Positions 7,115 to 15,942 of a DNA stretch of 18,433 bases are shown here, in pieces. Both the position numbers and the translations under genes were made by a program. The stretch lies in contig CAZCPY010000060.1 of NCBI GenBank assembly GCA_964499865.1, positions 1 through 18,433 of the forward strand, read 5' to 3'. The stretch is from JANOGU01 sp964499865. Its GTDB lineage: Bacteria; Pseudomonadota; Alphaproteobacteria; Rhodobacterales; Rhodobacteraceae. How positions within the stretch are numbered: the stretch's first letter is position 1; each line of letters starts with the position of its first letter. The notes under the pieces were generated by a model. The model saw nothing but the letters and a program-made list of their open reading frames with translations. It searched no databases and was not told the origin of the DNA.

Positions 7115-7768
7115 TCAGGGGCGTTCGACGCATTCCGTCTCGCGCGTGCGGGGGGCGGCCCAGGTGACGCTGGCCGTGGTGCCCGACAGCGAGATGCCGC
7201 CACCCGACGCGCGGTAGTTGAAGGGTGCGCCCCCGGCCACGCGGGCCAGCGTGAAGAACAGGCCGTCGCGGGTGACCACCTCGGCCTCGCGCCCGCTGCT
7301 GCGCACGGTCACGGTGATGCGGTCGCCGTTGCGGCAGACGAAGCGGTAGGCGCCGTCCGCGGCCGCGGCGTCGGCGGGCGGGCGGGACGGGCGACCGGGG
7401 GTCAGCTGCTGCGCCGCGACCCAGCCGGTCAGCCGCGAGCCCGCGCGCACCTCGTACCAGATGCGGCCGCGGCGCAGGCAATCGGCTTCGATCTCGGCCT
7501 GCAGCGCCATCGCCGCCCCGACGATGCGGTTGCAGGCCAGCGCGCATTGGTCATTGGTAAAGCGCACGCGGCCCGTCGTCGTCACCCCCGACCCGCCCGC
7601 CACCGCGCCCACCACGCGGCCGTCGCGCGGGCGGGACAACAGGTCCAGGCTGTCGCGGGCCGGGACGCCGCTGACCACATGGGACTGCCCGCTGGCCGGC
7701 GCGCAGAGCGACTGCGCCGCGGCGGGAAGCGCCGCCAGCATCAGGATCAGGGCAAGCACGCAGCGCAT
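7115..7768 (-). CDS. periplasmic protein with SH3-like and MliC-like domains
   Basis: 217 residues. The first 18 (MRCVLALILMLAALPAAAQS) form a signal peptide with AAA-type cleavage. Residues about 25-122 look like a bacterial SH3 domain: LDLLSRP, a GV...C core, then IWYEVRAGSRLTGWVAAQQL. Residues about 140-212 resemble the membrane-bound lysozyme inhibitor MliC family, with YRFVCRNGDRITVTV, a DGLFFTL strand, APFNYRASGG and a terminal Cys pair partner in ETECVERP. A role in envelope protection is inferred. There is no lipobox Cys, so it is soluble in the periplasm. GGAGGA lies 6 nt before the ATG, and the gene starts 24 nt after the mutase stop, so co-transcription with mcm is likely. Confidence 0.75.
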   Translation of the reverse strand: MRCVLALILMLAALPAAAQSLCAPASGQSHVVSGVPARDSLDLLSRPRDGRVVGAVAGGSGVTTTGRVRFTNDQCALACNRIVGAAMALQAEIEADCLRRGRIWYEVRAGSRLTGWVAAQQLTPGRPSRPPADAAAADGAYRFVCRNGDRITVTVRSSGREAEVVTRDGLFFTLARVAGGAPFNYRASGGGISLSGTTASVTWAAPRTRETECVERP

Positions 7769-7792
7769 CGCGATTCCTCCGCTTTGTGCCGA

Positions 7793-9973
7793 TCATCCCT
7801 GCCCCGAAGGCCCTGCGTCAATCGCCGTGTCGGTGACGCCGCGGTCGCGCCCGGCGCGGATCAGCGCCAGCACCTGGCGCGCCGCGGCGGGGATGTTGGT
7901 GCCGGGGCCGAAGATCGCCCTGACCCCTGCGGCCTTCAGCCCCGCGTGGTCCTGGTCGGGGATCACCCCGCCGCAGATCACGATGATGTCGCGCGCCTGG
8001 CGTTCATACAGCGCCTGCACCAGCAGCGGCGCGAGCGTCTTGTGCCCGGCGGCCTGCGACGACAGGCCGATCACCTGCACGCCGTCCTCGACCGCCGCCT
8101 GCGCCGCCTCGTCGGGGGTCTGGAACAGCGGGCCCACGTCCACGTCGAAGCCGAAGTCGCCGAAGGCCGTGGCGATCACCTTGGCACCGCGGTCATGGCC
8201 GTCCTGGCCGAGCTTCACCACCCGCATCCGCGGGGCGCGACCGGTCTGGCGGGCGTAGTCGGCGACCTCGGCCCGGATCGCGGCGAAGCCTTCGTCCTCG
8301 GCCCAGGCCGCGCCGTAGACGCCGGTCAGCATCTGCTGATCGGCCTGGTGGCGGCCGAAGACCTCTTCCATCGCCGCGGTGATCTCGCCCACCGTGGCGC
8401 GCGCCCGCGCCGCCCGCACCGCCGCGGCCAGAAGGTTGCCGTCGCCCCGCGCGGCCCCGGTCAGCGCCGCCAGCGCCGCGGCGCAGGCCGCCGCATCGCG
8501 CCCGGCGCGGATACGCTCCAGCCGCGCCACCTGCGCCTGCCGCACCGCGTGGTTGTCGATGGCGCGCACCTCGACCGGCGCCTCGGTGTCGGGGCGGTAC
8601 CGGTTGACGCCGACGATGACCTCGGCCCCGCGGTCGATCAGCGCCTGGCGCCGGGCGGCCGTCTCCTCGATCCGCAGCTTGGGCGTGCCCGCCGCCACCG
8701 CCCGGGTCATGCCGCCCATGGCCTCGACCTCCTCGATCAGGGCCCAGGCCTTTCCGGCCAGTTCCGCCGTCAGGCTTTCGACGTAGTAGCTGCCCGCCAG
8801 CGGGTCGGCGGTCCGCGTGATGCCGGTTTCCTCCTGCAGGATCAGCTGCGTGTTGCGCGCGATGCGGGCGCTGAAATCGGTGGGCAGCGCCAGCGCCTCG
8901 TCGAAGCTGTTGGTGTGCAGGCTTTGCGTGCCCCCCAGCGCCGCCGCCATCGCCTCGTAGGCGGTGCGCACGATGTTGTTCCAGGGGTCCTGCGCCTGCA
9001 GCGACACGCCCGAGGTCTGGCAATGGGTGCGCAGCATCAGGCTTTCGGGCTTCCGCGCGCCGAAGCCTTCCATGATGCGGTGCCACAGCAGCCGCGCCGC
9101 GCGCAGCTTTGCCACCTCCATGAAGAAATCCATGCCGACGGCGAAGAAGAAGCTCAGCCGCGGCGCGAAGGCATCGACGTCCATCCCCCGCGCCAGCGCC
9201 GCGCGCACGTATTCCCGCCCGTCGGCCAGGGTATAGCCCAGTTCCTGCACCAGGTTCGCGCCCGCCTCCTGCATGTGGTAGCCGGAAATCGAGATCGAGT
9301 TGAACCTGGGCATCTCCTCGGCCGTGTAGGCGATGATGTCGGCGACGATCCGCATGCTGGGCTCGGGCGGAAAGATGTAGGTGTTCCGCACCATGAATTC
9401 CTTGAGGATGTCGTTCTGGATGGTGCCCGACAGCGCCGCCCGCGGCACGCCCTGCTCTTCGCCCGCGACGATGAAGGATGCCAGAACGGGGATCACCGCG
9501 CCGTTCATCGTCATGGAAACGCTGACCTTTTCCAGCGGGATGCCGTCGAACAGGACCTTCATGTCCTCGACGCTGTCGATCGCCACGCCCGCCTTTCCGA
9601 CATCGCCCACGACGCGCGGATGGTCGCTGTCATAGCCGCGGTGGGTGGCCAGGTCGAAGGCGACCGACACGCCCTGCTGCCCGGCGGCCAGGCCCGCGCG
9701 GTAGAAGGCGTTCGACTCCTCGGCGGTGGAAAACCCCGCGTACTGCCGGATCGTCCAGGGGCGGCCCGCATACATCGTGGCCCGCACGCCGCGGGTATAG
9801 GGCGCAAGCCCCGGCGCGCCGCCCAGATGCGCCACGCCCGTCAGGTCCGCCTGCGTGTAGAGCGGCCGCACCGCGATGCCCTCCAGCGTCTGCGCCGTCA
9901 GCGTCGCGGCGTCGGCCCCCTTCAGCTCGCGCCGCGCCAGCGCCTCCCAGGCCGCCCTCGTTGCGTCGGACAT
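7793..9973 (-). CDS. scpA: methylmalonyl-CoA mutase, adenosylcobalamin-dependent, single-chain type
   Basis: Isomerises (R)-methylmalonyl-CoA to succinyl-CoA, the last step of propionyl-CoA assimilation. The 726 residues cover both parts. An N-terminal substrate barrel includes RPWTIRQYAGF, FYRAGLAAGQQGVSVAFDLATHRGYDSD and FNSISISGYHMQEAG. A C-terminal cobalamin domain carries the base-off ligand motif QDGHDRG (His593), GLSSQAAGHK, and CGGVIPDQD. The ATG is preceded by an AGGGGGG ribosome site 7-8 nt upstream. Its partners pccA and pccB lie upstream on the same strand, interrupted only by a divergent DUF4174 gene. The name bhbA or mcmA would fit equally well. Confidence 0.96.
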   Translation of the reverse strand: MSDATRAAWEALARRELKGADAATLTAQTLEGIAVRPLYTQADLTGVAHLGGAPGLAPYTRGVRATMYAGRPWTIRQYAGFSTAEESNAFYRAGLAAGQQGVSVAFDLATHRGYDSDHPRVVGDVGKAGVAIDSVEDMKVLFDGIPLEKVSVSMTMNGAVIPVLASFIVAGEEQGVPRAALSGTIQNDILKEFMVRNTYIFPPEPSMRIVADIIAYTAEEMPRFNSISISGYHMQEAGANLVQELGYTLADGREYVRAALARGMDVDAFAPRLSFFFAVGMDFFMEVAKLRAARLLWHRIMEGFGARKPESLMLRTHCQTSGVSLQAQDPWNNIVRTAYEAMAAALGGTQSLHTNSFDEALALPTDFSARIARNTQLILQEETGITRTADPLAGSYYVESLTAELAGKAWALIEEVEAMGGMTRAVAAGTPKLRIEETAARRQALIDRGAEVIVGVNRYRPDTEAPVEVRAIDNHAVRQAQVARLERIRAGRDAAACAAALAALTGAARGDGNLLAAAVRAARARATVGEITAAMEEVFGRHQADQQMLTGVYGAAWAEDEGFAAIRAEVADYARQTGRAPRMRVVKLGQDGHDRGAKVIATAFGDFGFDVDVGPLFQTPDEAAQAAVEDGVQVIGLSSQAAGHKTLAPLLVQALYERQARDIIVICGGVIPDQDHAGLKAAGVRAIFGPGTNIPAAARQVLALIRAGRDRGVTDTAIDAGPSGQG

Positions 9974-10028
9974 GCGTCAGCCCCCCTCACATCTTCCATT
10001 GCGCCCGGGCGTCGCTATATGCCTGCCC

Positions 10029-10484
10029 ATGACGCGCATCTTCCGCCTGCTGGCGCTCTGTGCCGCCCTGCCGCTGGCGGCCGCAGCCGACACGCCGGCG
10101 GCGGCCGATGCGCCCGTGCTGACCATCCTGCCCGCGGCCGAGGTCGACATCGACACGCTGCTGTATACCCGGCGGCCCATCGTCGTCTTTGCCGACACGC
10201 CCAGCGACCCCAATTTCCGCCGCCAGATGCAGCTGATCGACCGCGACCCGGCGGAACTTGCCGAACGCGACGTGGTCGTCATCACCGACACCGACCCCGC
10301 GGCGATGACCGCCCTGCGCAAGATGCTGCGCCCGCGCGGGTTCAGCCTGGTGATCCTGGACAAGGACCTGCGCCCCGTGGCGCGCAAGCCCCTGCCCTGG
10401 GACGTGCGCGAGCTGGCGAATGCGATCGACAAGTTCCCCCTGCGGCGGCAGGAGGAACTGGAGCGCAACCCCGCGGGCCGTTGA
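10029..10484 (+). CDS. secreted DUF4174-domain protein
   Basis: 151 residues. A signal peptide (MTRIFRLLALCAALPLAAAADT) is followed by a domain with strands PIVVFADTPSD, ERDVVVITDTDP, FSLVILDKDLRPVARKP and the helix WDVRELANAIDKFPLRRQEEL. This is the pattern of DUF4174, a thioredoxin-like-looking family of unknown function found in alphaproteobacteria. There is no CxxC pair, so thiol chemistry is not supported. The ATG is 55 nt from the divergent mutase start; no clear Shine-Dalgarno precedes it. A weak TATATG lies only a few bases upstream, so a very short leader is possible. Confidence 0.8.
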   Translation: MTRIFRLLALCAALPLAAAADTPAAADAPVLTILPAAEVDIDTLLYTRRPIVVFADTPSDPNFRRQMQLIDRDPAELAERDVVVITDTDPAAMTALRKMLRPRGFSLVILDKDLRPVARKPLPWDVRELANAIDKFPLRRQEELERNPAGR

Positions 10485-10489
10485 AAAGA

Positions 10490-10532
10490 CGGTCCCGAAG
10501 CGCTACGCTGCGTGCATCGCCAGGAGGGACCG
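10490..10532 (-). terminator. possible terminator for the pccA-membrane protein transcript
   Basis: GGGACCG (10526-10532) starts one base after the membrane-protein stop, and pairs with CGGTCCC (10490-10496). On the minus strand the stem is followed by TCTTTTC. The 29-nt loop contains a smaller AGCG/CGCT hairpin. The long loop makes this tentative. Confidence 0.4.
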
Positions 10533-10533
10533 A

Positions 10534-11025
10534 TCACGATGGCCGTCCAGCGTCAGCAGCCGCGTCCGCTTCCGCCGGGCCCGATCGGGCCGGACCCGGC
10601 GTACTGACGTCGTCCCAGACGGGTGGCGGCAGCCCCGTCCGCCGGTTGAGCGCGACCACGGCGGCGCGCCCGACGTCCGCAAGGTCGCCCGCGGCCTTGA
10701 AATACACCTCGTAGGCCCCGATCCGTGCCGCTGCCGGGCGGGCGGTGAACACCGGGGCGCGCAGTTCCAGCGCGAGCAGGTAGGTGACGAACCACCCGGC
10801 AACCGCAAGGACAACGCCGACCAGGCCAAGCCGCAGGTCGGCGCCAAGGCCCGGCGCCACCAGCACGGCGCCGACCGCCAGCGCCACCCAGGGCAGGACC
10901 GGCGCGGCCACGGCGGCCAGCCGCCCGCGCAGGCCGGTGGCCCGCATCCCCGCCCCCCACAGGGCCAGCGCGGCACCGCTCAGCGCCATCCCGGCCCAGA
11001 GCGAGGGCTGCGCCAGGACCTGCAC
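10534..11025 (-). CDS. small membrane protein coupled to pccA, unknown function
   Basis: 163 residues. Three hydrophobic segments are visible: about 8-26, 40-60 and 66-88. A soluble tail of about 75 residues follows, with a conserved-looking core EVYFKAAGDLADVGRAAVVALNRRTGLPPPVWDD and then a low-complexity Pro/Ala/Gly end. The start is GTG at 11025, one base after the pccA TGA, so translation is coupled to pccA. I do not recognise the family. Tight coupling suggests it is made in proportion to PccA, but no role can be read from the sequence. Confidence 0.75.
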   Translation of the reverse strand: MQVLAQPSLWAGMALSGAALALWGAGMRATGLRGRLAAVAAPVLPWVALAVGAVLVAPGLGADLRLGLVGVVLAVAGWFVTYLLALELRAPVFTARPAAARIGAYEVYFKAAGDLADVGRAAVVALNRRTGLPPPVWDDVSTPGPARSGPAEADAAADAGRPS

Positions 11026-11026
11026 G

Positions 11027-13030
<2,004 letters not shown>

Positions 13031-13047
13031 GGGCGGCTCCGCAACGG

Positions 13048-13087
13048 AAAACGGGGACCGGCCGGGCGGCCAGCCCGGGCGGTCCCC
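13048..13087 (-). terminator. rho-independent terminator between the small lipoprotein gene and pccA
   Basis: On the minus strand a 15-bp stem with one mismatch (13073-13087 with 13053-13067) and a 5-nt loop is followed by GTTTT. It starts 37 nt after the lipoprotein stop and ends just before pccA, so it also sits in the pccA leader. Confidence 0.8.
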
Positions 13088-13123
13088 GTCAGGGATCGGT
13101 CGTGCCGCCCGAAGGCGGTCAGG

Positions 13124-13333
13124 TCAGCGGCAGGCCGGAAGGCCCAGGTTGACACCGCAGGTCGCGGCCCCGGCCAGCCCGCCGATGACGGCGCCCGTGA
13201 CCATGTTGCCGTCGAACGCGTCCGCCACCAGCGCGCCCGCGGCGGCACCGGCGATCCCGCGCGAGGCGGGGTCCTGCAGGCATCCCGCCAGCGGCAGGAC
13301 GAGAAGGGGAAGAATGACAAGGTTCTTGCGCAT
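13124..13333 (-). CDS. small lipoprotein with glycine-zipper-like segment
   Basis: 69 residues starting MRKNLVILPLLVLPLAGC. A basic n-region, hydrophobic stretch and lipobox LAGC place the lipidated Cys at 18. The mature part has small-residue repeats (GIAGAAAGALVADAF, then GAVIGGLAGAA) typical of glycine-zipper outer-membrane lipoproteins, plus two further cysteines near the end. The ATG is chosen because GAGG lies 9 nt upstream and the signal peptide begins there; an extension to 13387 has no signal-like start. It has its own promoter candidate and terminator, so it is probably a single-gene unit inserted within the pcc region. Function unknown. Confidence 0.8.
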   Translation of the reverse strand: MRKNLVILPLLVLPLAGCLQDPASRGIAGAAAGALVADAFDGNMVTGAVIGGLAGAATCGVNLGLPACR

Positions 13334-13370
13334 TTCGAACTGCCTCGACGTTTGGTTGTTATTGCGGCGG

Positions 13371-13397
13371 ATTCTACAGCAATCCAAAGACTTGCAA
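13371..13397 (-). promoter_or_regulatory. promoter candidate of the small lipoprotein gene, with TTTGCAA-like element
   Basis: On the minus strand TTGCAA (13392-13397) and TAGAAT (13371-13376, five of six bases) are 15 nt apart; shifting the -35 to TTTGCA gives 16. The region is markedly AT-richer than its surroundings. CTTTGCAAG resembles half of the TTTGCAAA operators I recall for short-chain acyl-CoA regulators such as PccR in Rhodobacter, but only one site is seen. Confidence 0.5.
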
Positions 13398-13438
13398 AGC
13401 GATATTCACGAGCCCGCGCAAAAACACGCCGAACCCGT

Positions 13439-13476
13439 GCCCGAAAGGGCGGCCGGGCCCTCTGGCGGCCCGGCCG
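13439..13476 (-). terminator. paired GC hairpins after the 134-residue gene
   Basis: A GCCC-GAAA-GGGC tetraloop hairpin (13439-13450) abuts a 10-bp hairpin (13450-13459 with 13467-13476). They lie in the 250-nt gap downstream of the gene ending at 13638. No T-tract follows, so termination is only a suggestion. Nothing else is seen in 13477-13637. Confidence 0.35.
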
Positions 13477-13637
13477 AGGCATTGGGGAAGGGGCACTCGT
13501 CACATCGGGCGCCTGCGGGTCTACGCCGGCGTCCGCTGCCGCAGGATGCAGGCCGCGCCGCCCCGGCGCAAAGGCGAAATCGCGGCACCCCGGGCAATGC
13601 GCGCCCGGCCGCCGGAACGCGCGATCCCTGCGCAGGA

Positions 13638-14042
13638 TCATGCCGACGCCTCCGGGTCGTCGTCGCCATCCGAGGCGCGGGGTGCCGCATCTCCGGGCGG
13701 GTCGAAGACCTCGGGGAAGGACGCCCGCGCGCGGCGCAGGTCGATGCGCAGGAGCGCCTCGTAGGACTGCGGGTCGAAGGGGTCCTGCGCGGGCACCACC
13801 TCGCGCCCGAACAGCCATGACAGCCGCCCGGCATCCAGGTTGCCGCGTTCGAAGGGCTCTTCGCCGAAATGTTCCCACAGCGCCGCCAGGAAGGCCTCGT
13901 CCGCGCGCCGGTCGGCCGGGGCGCGGTCGCGAAAACGCTCGCGCCGGATGATCCGGGTGGCGCCGTCCTTGTTGCCGCGCCGGATCACGAACTGGAAATC
14001 GGTGCCCGGCAGCCGGCCCGGGAAGCCGCGATGCTTCAGCAT
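13638..14042 (-). CDS. 134-residue soluble protein, unknown function
   Basis: MLKHRGFPGRLPGTDFQFVIRRGNKD... is a charged, cytoplasmic-type protein with no signal or membrane segment. Features are a basic first third (VIRRGNKDGATRIIRRERFRDR), a helical middle (DEAFLAALWEHFGEEPF, LSWLFGREVVP), then FDPQSYEALLRIDLRRARASFPEVFDPPG and an acidic tail. I do not recognise a named family. GGGGGG lies about 6 nt upstream of the ATG. It follows a tiny lipoprotein gene by 57 nt and is probably in the same transcript, within the pccB-pccA interval. Confidence 0.7.
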   Translation of the reverse strand: MLKHRGFPGRLPGTDFQFVIRRGNKDGATRIIRRERFRDRAPADRRADEAFLAALWEHFGEEPFERGNLDAGRLSWLFGREVVPAQDPFDPQSYEALLRIDLRRARASFPEVFDPPGDAAPRASDGDDDPEASA

Positions 14043-14099
14043 GCGCCACCCCCCGAGGGACGGGCGCGGGCGGGCCGACGGGCGGCCCGCCCGGTCGGC

Positions 14100-14237
14100 T
14101 TACTTGTACTTGCCCGTATAGGTGGGTTCGACCGACACCGGTTCGTCCACGTAGACCACAGGCTCTTCCTTCTTCGCGCAGGCCGCCACGACGGCAAGGA
14201 ACGCGAGCGCCAGGAGGGCGCGGCTGCTGTTCGACAT
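14100..14237 (-). CDS. 45-residue lipoprotein
   Basis: A short gene: MSNSSRALLALAFLAVVAAC, then AKKEEPVVYVDEPVSVEPTY and TGKYK, stop TAA. The hydrophobic stretch ending in VAAC is a lipobox with lipidated Cys20, leaving a 26-residue mature peptide that alternates acidic and beta-prone residues (EEPVVYVDEPVSVEPTY). A strong ribosome site AAAGGAG lies 6 nt before the ATG, which supports translation despite the small size. Function unknown; probably anchored in the inner or outer membrane. Confidence 0.75.
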   Translation of the reverse strand: MSNSSRALLALAFLAVVAACAKKEEPVVYVDEPVSVEPTYTGKYK

Positions 14238-14344
14238 CCTCTACTCCTTTGTTCACCGGGGGTCACCGGACGGCGGTCAGCCGTGCCGTGCCCCCGTTGC
14301 GAGGTCAAGACCGCTTGGGTTCGGTCTGCCGCGAGGATAGCCGG

Positions 14345-14388
14345 ATCGGCGGAATTTGGACATGCGCAAATTCCCGCATCGGCGGAAT
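14345..14388. promoter_or_regulatory. operator-like dyad inside a direct repeat
   Basis: GGAATTTG (14351-14358) and CAAATTCC (14367-14374) form a perfect 8-bp dyad with an 8-nt spacer. It lies inside two copies of ATCGGCGGAAT (14345-14355 and 14378-14388) set 33 nt apart, close to three helical turns. The 214-nt gap it sits in is otherwise empty and leads to the 45-residue lipoprotein gene, so a transcription-factor site is plausible. Confidence 0.45.
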
Positions 14389-14451
14389 GTGCCCTGCCTG
14401 CATCAGGTGCGTGGCCGATTTGCGCAGGTTCCACAAGATGTTGAGGCTGCA

Positions 14452-14790
14452 TCAGAACATCTCCCAGATGCAGGCACCGTCTTCGATGCGGTAGGCTTCG
14501 AAATACTGCACCGCCCCGGGCGCGGCCTCGCCGAAGGGCAGGACGCGGTCGTGCAGGGACACCACGATCTGCGCAGGGACCGGGCCCGTCGCGCTGATCC
14601 GCGGCAGGGCGTAGGTGGAGCACAGGTCGGCCATGTCGGCAGCGGCGGTCTCGAAGTCGATGCCTTCCGCGATTGCGGGGGCGAGGAAGCGGAAACGCAC
14701 GGTCAGCCCCGACGGGCCCGCCGTGTCCTGGATCACGTCGATCAGCGTGACCGCCTGGCCCGAAGGCACGGGGATGGGCCCGTCGTTCAT
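14452..14790 (-). CDS. DUF6497-like small protein
   Basis: 112 residues, MNDGPIPVPSGQAVTLIDVIQ through ...EDGACIWEMF. It has an IP(V)PSGQ start, a beta-rich first half (LTVRFRFLAPAI), a DMADLCSTYALPRI segment with one Cys and a second Cys near the end (GACIWEMF), plus QIVVSLHDRVLPFGE. The pattern recalls DUF6497 proteins of Rhodobacteraceae, though this is from memory and not certain. There is no signal peptide at this start. The ATG overlaps the preceding methyltransferase stop by 4 nt (ATGA), so translation is coupled. Function unknown. Confidence 0.7.
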   Translation of the reverse strand: MNDGPIPVPSGQAVTLIDVIQDTAGPSGLTVRFRFLAPAIAEGIDFETAAADMADLCSTYALPRISATGPVPAQIVVSLHDRVLPFGEAAPGAVQYFEAYRIEDGACIWEMF

Positions 14791-15521
14791 GCGGGCTTGC
14801 GCAGCAGGACGCGGCGCGCCTTGGCGGGGCCCGGAAGGGTTTCCAGGATGCCGCGTTCGGCCAGTCTGGCGGCCTGCGGGTCGGCCGTCGCCTCGCGCAG
14901 GTCGAAGATCGCGGCCCCGCCGGAGGCAAGCGCGCGGTCGAGGAAGGGCAGGTAGGCGTCCACGGGATAGTGGAACCCGCAGGACAGGAAGCTGACCGCC
15001 AGATCCACCGGGCCCGCCCCTTCCGGCGCCGTTTCGCGCGGGTTCAACGTGGTGACCGAGGCGGCCGGAACCCCGTTGTCGGTCATCAGCCGTTTCGCCA
15101 CCGCCAGGCTGGAATAGGCCGCACCTTCGGCCTGAAAGCCGAAGTGCTTGTGTTCGTTGCTTTCGAGGTCGATCAGCAGCACCGCGCAGCCCAGGTCACG
15201 CGCGGCGAACAGGTCGAAGAAGCCATAGCCGCAGCCGATGTCGGCCAGCCTCTGCGGCCTCAGCCCTGCCAGCAGCGGCGCGAGGCCGAGGTATTCCGCA
15301 TGGATCACCGCCGCCGCCCGCCGCGCGATCTCGGCGCCCAGCCGGTCGACCTGCGCCTCGACCGGCCCCGGATCGCCCGCTTCCCAGGCGCGGATCACGC
15401 GGCCTGCGCGCGGCACGTCGAACAGCACCTCGGACCGCTGCAGGATCAGGTTCACCAGATCGCCACGGTCCAGCGCCGACAGGTCCAGCGCGTCCACCGC
15501 TGCGCGCGTCTCGGGCGTCAT
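14787..15521 (-). CDS. class I SAM-dependent methyltransferase, substrate unknown
   Basis: 244 residues. A helical N-terminal region of about 110 residues precedes a Rossmann core. Motif I is LADIGCGYGFFDLFAARDLG, followed by an acidic end of strand 2 (LLIDLES), then VDLAVSFLSCGFHYPVDAYLPFLDRAL (motif IV/V region) and GGAAIFDLRE. The C-terminus is short. The substrate (small molecule or protein) cannot be deduced. It lies between ridA and the DUF6497-like gene with 4-nt overlaps at both ends, so it is part of a coupled set downstream of pccB. A GGGGGG ribosome site lies 6 nt upstream of the ATG. Confidence 0.85.
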   Translation of the reverse strand: MTPETRAAVDALDLSALDRGDLVNLILQRSEVLFDVPRAGRVIRAWEAGDPGPVEAQVDRLGAEIARRAAAVIHAEYLGLAPLLAGLRPQRLADIGCGYGFFDLFAARDLGCAVLLIDLESNEHKHFGFQAEGAAYSSLAVAKRLMTDNGVPAASVTTLNPRETAPEGAGPVDLAVSFLSCGFHYPVDAYLPFLDRALASGGAAIFDLREATADPQAARLAERGILETLPGPAKARRVLLRKPA

Positions 15522-15925
15522 TGCACGCCCCCCGGCACCGGTCGGCGCGCGATGCAGTCGATTTCCACCAGCGCCCCCACGGCCAGCGCGGTCACGCCGA
15601 TGGTCGTGCGCGCCGGGCGGCGGTCGGGGGGGAACCAGGCGGCGTAGGTGGTGTTGAAGGCGGCATAGTCCCGCTGGAACTCGGTCAGGTAGGCCCGGCA
15701 CTGCACCACATCCGCCCAGCCCAGCCCCAGACCGCCCAGCACGATGCCGAGGTTGCGCATCACCGCATCGGTCTGCGCGGCCACGCCTTCGGGCAGGGCA
15801 GCGTCGGGGGCGGCGGGGTCGGTGGGCATCTGGCCGGTCAGGAAGACCCAGCCGTCGGCTTCCACCGCGTGGCTGAAGGGGGCCACGGGGCGGGGACCGC
15901 CTTGGATCATGTGAAACTCGGGCAC
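15518..15925 (-). CDS. RidA/YjgF-family protein
   Basis: 135 residues. RidA-family trimers hydrolyse reactive enamine/imine intermediates or act on related small molecules. Recognisable are FSHAVEADGWVFLTGQMPTDP, AQTDAVMRNLGIVLGGLGLGWADVVQCRAYLTE, and the C-terminal PARTTIGVTALAVGALVEIDCIA with the conserved Arg of the ligand site. Start chosen at GTG 15925 (MPEFHMIQGG...) because AGGAG lies 6 nt upstream; GTG 15928 and ATG 15910 are alternatives. It follows pccB by 17 nt and overlaps the methyltransferase start as ATGA, so it belongs to the pccB transcript. Its actual substrate in propionate metabolism is not evident. Confidence 0.88.
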   Translation of the reverse strand: MPEFHMIQGGPRPVAPFSHAVEADGWVFLTGQMPTDPAAPDAALPEGVAAQTDAVMRNLGIVLGGLGLGWADVVQCRAYLTEFQRDYAAFNTTYAAWFPPDRRPARTTIGVTALAVGALVEIDCIARRPVPGGVQ

Positions 15926-15942
15926 CACGCGCTCCTGCCCCG

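Noticed and set aside
13042..13641. A minus-strand frame starting at ATG 13641 (MILRRDRAFRRPGAHCPGC...) that overlaps the 134-residue gene stop as ATGA.
   Set aside because: The frame runs without a stop straight through the hairpins, the lipoprotein gene and its terminator, with Arg/Pro-rich GC-driven composition. It lacks a sensible end, so it is not listed as a gene.
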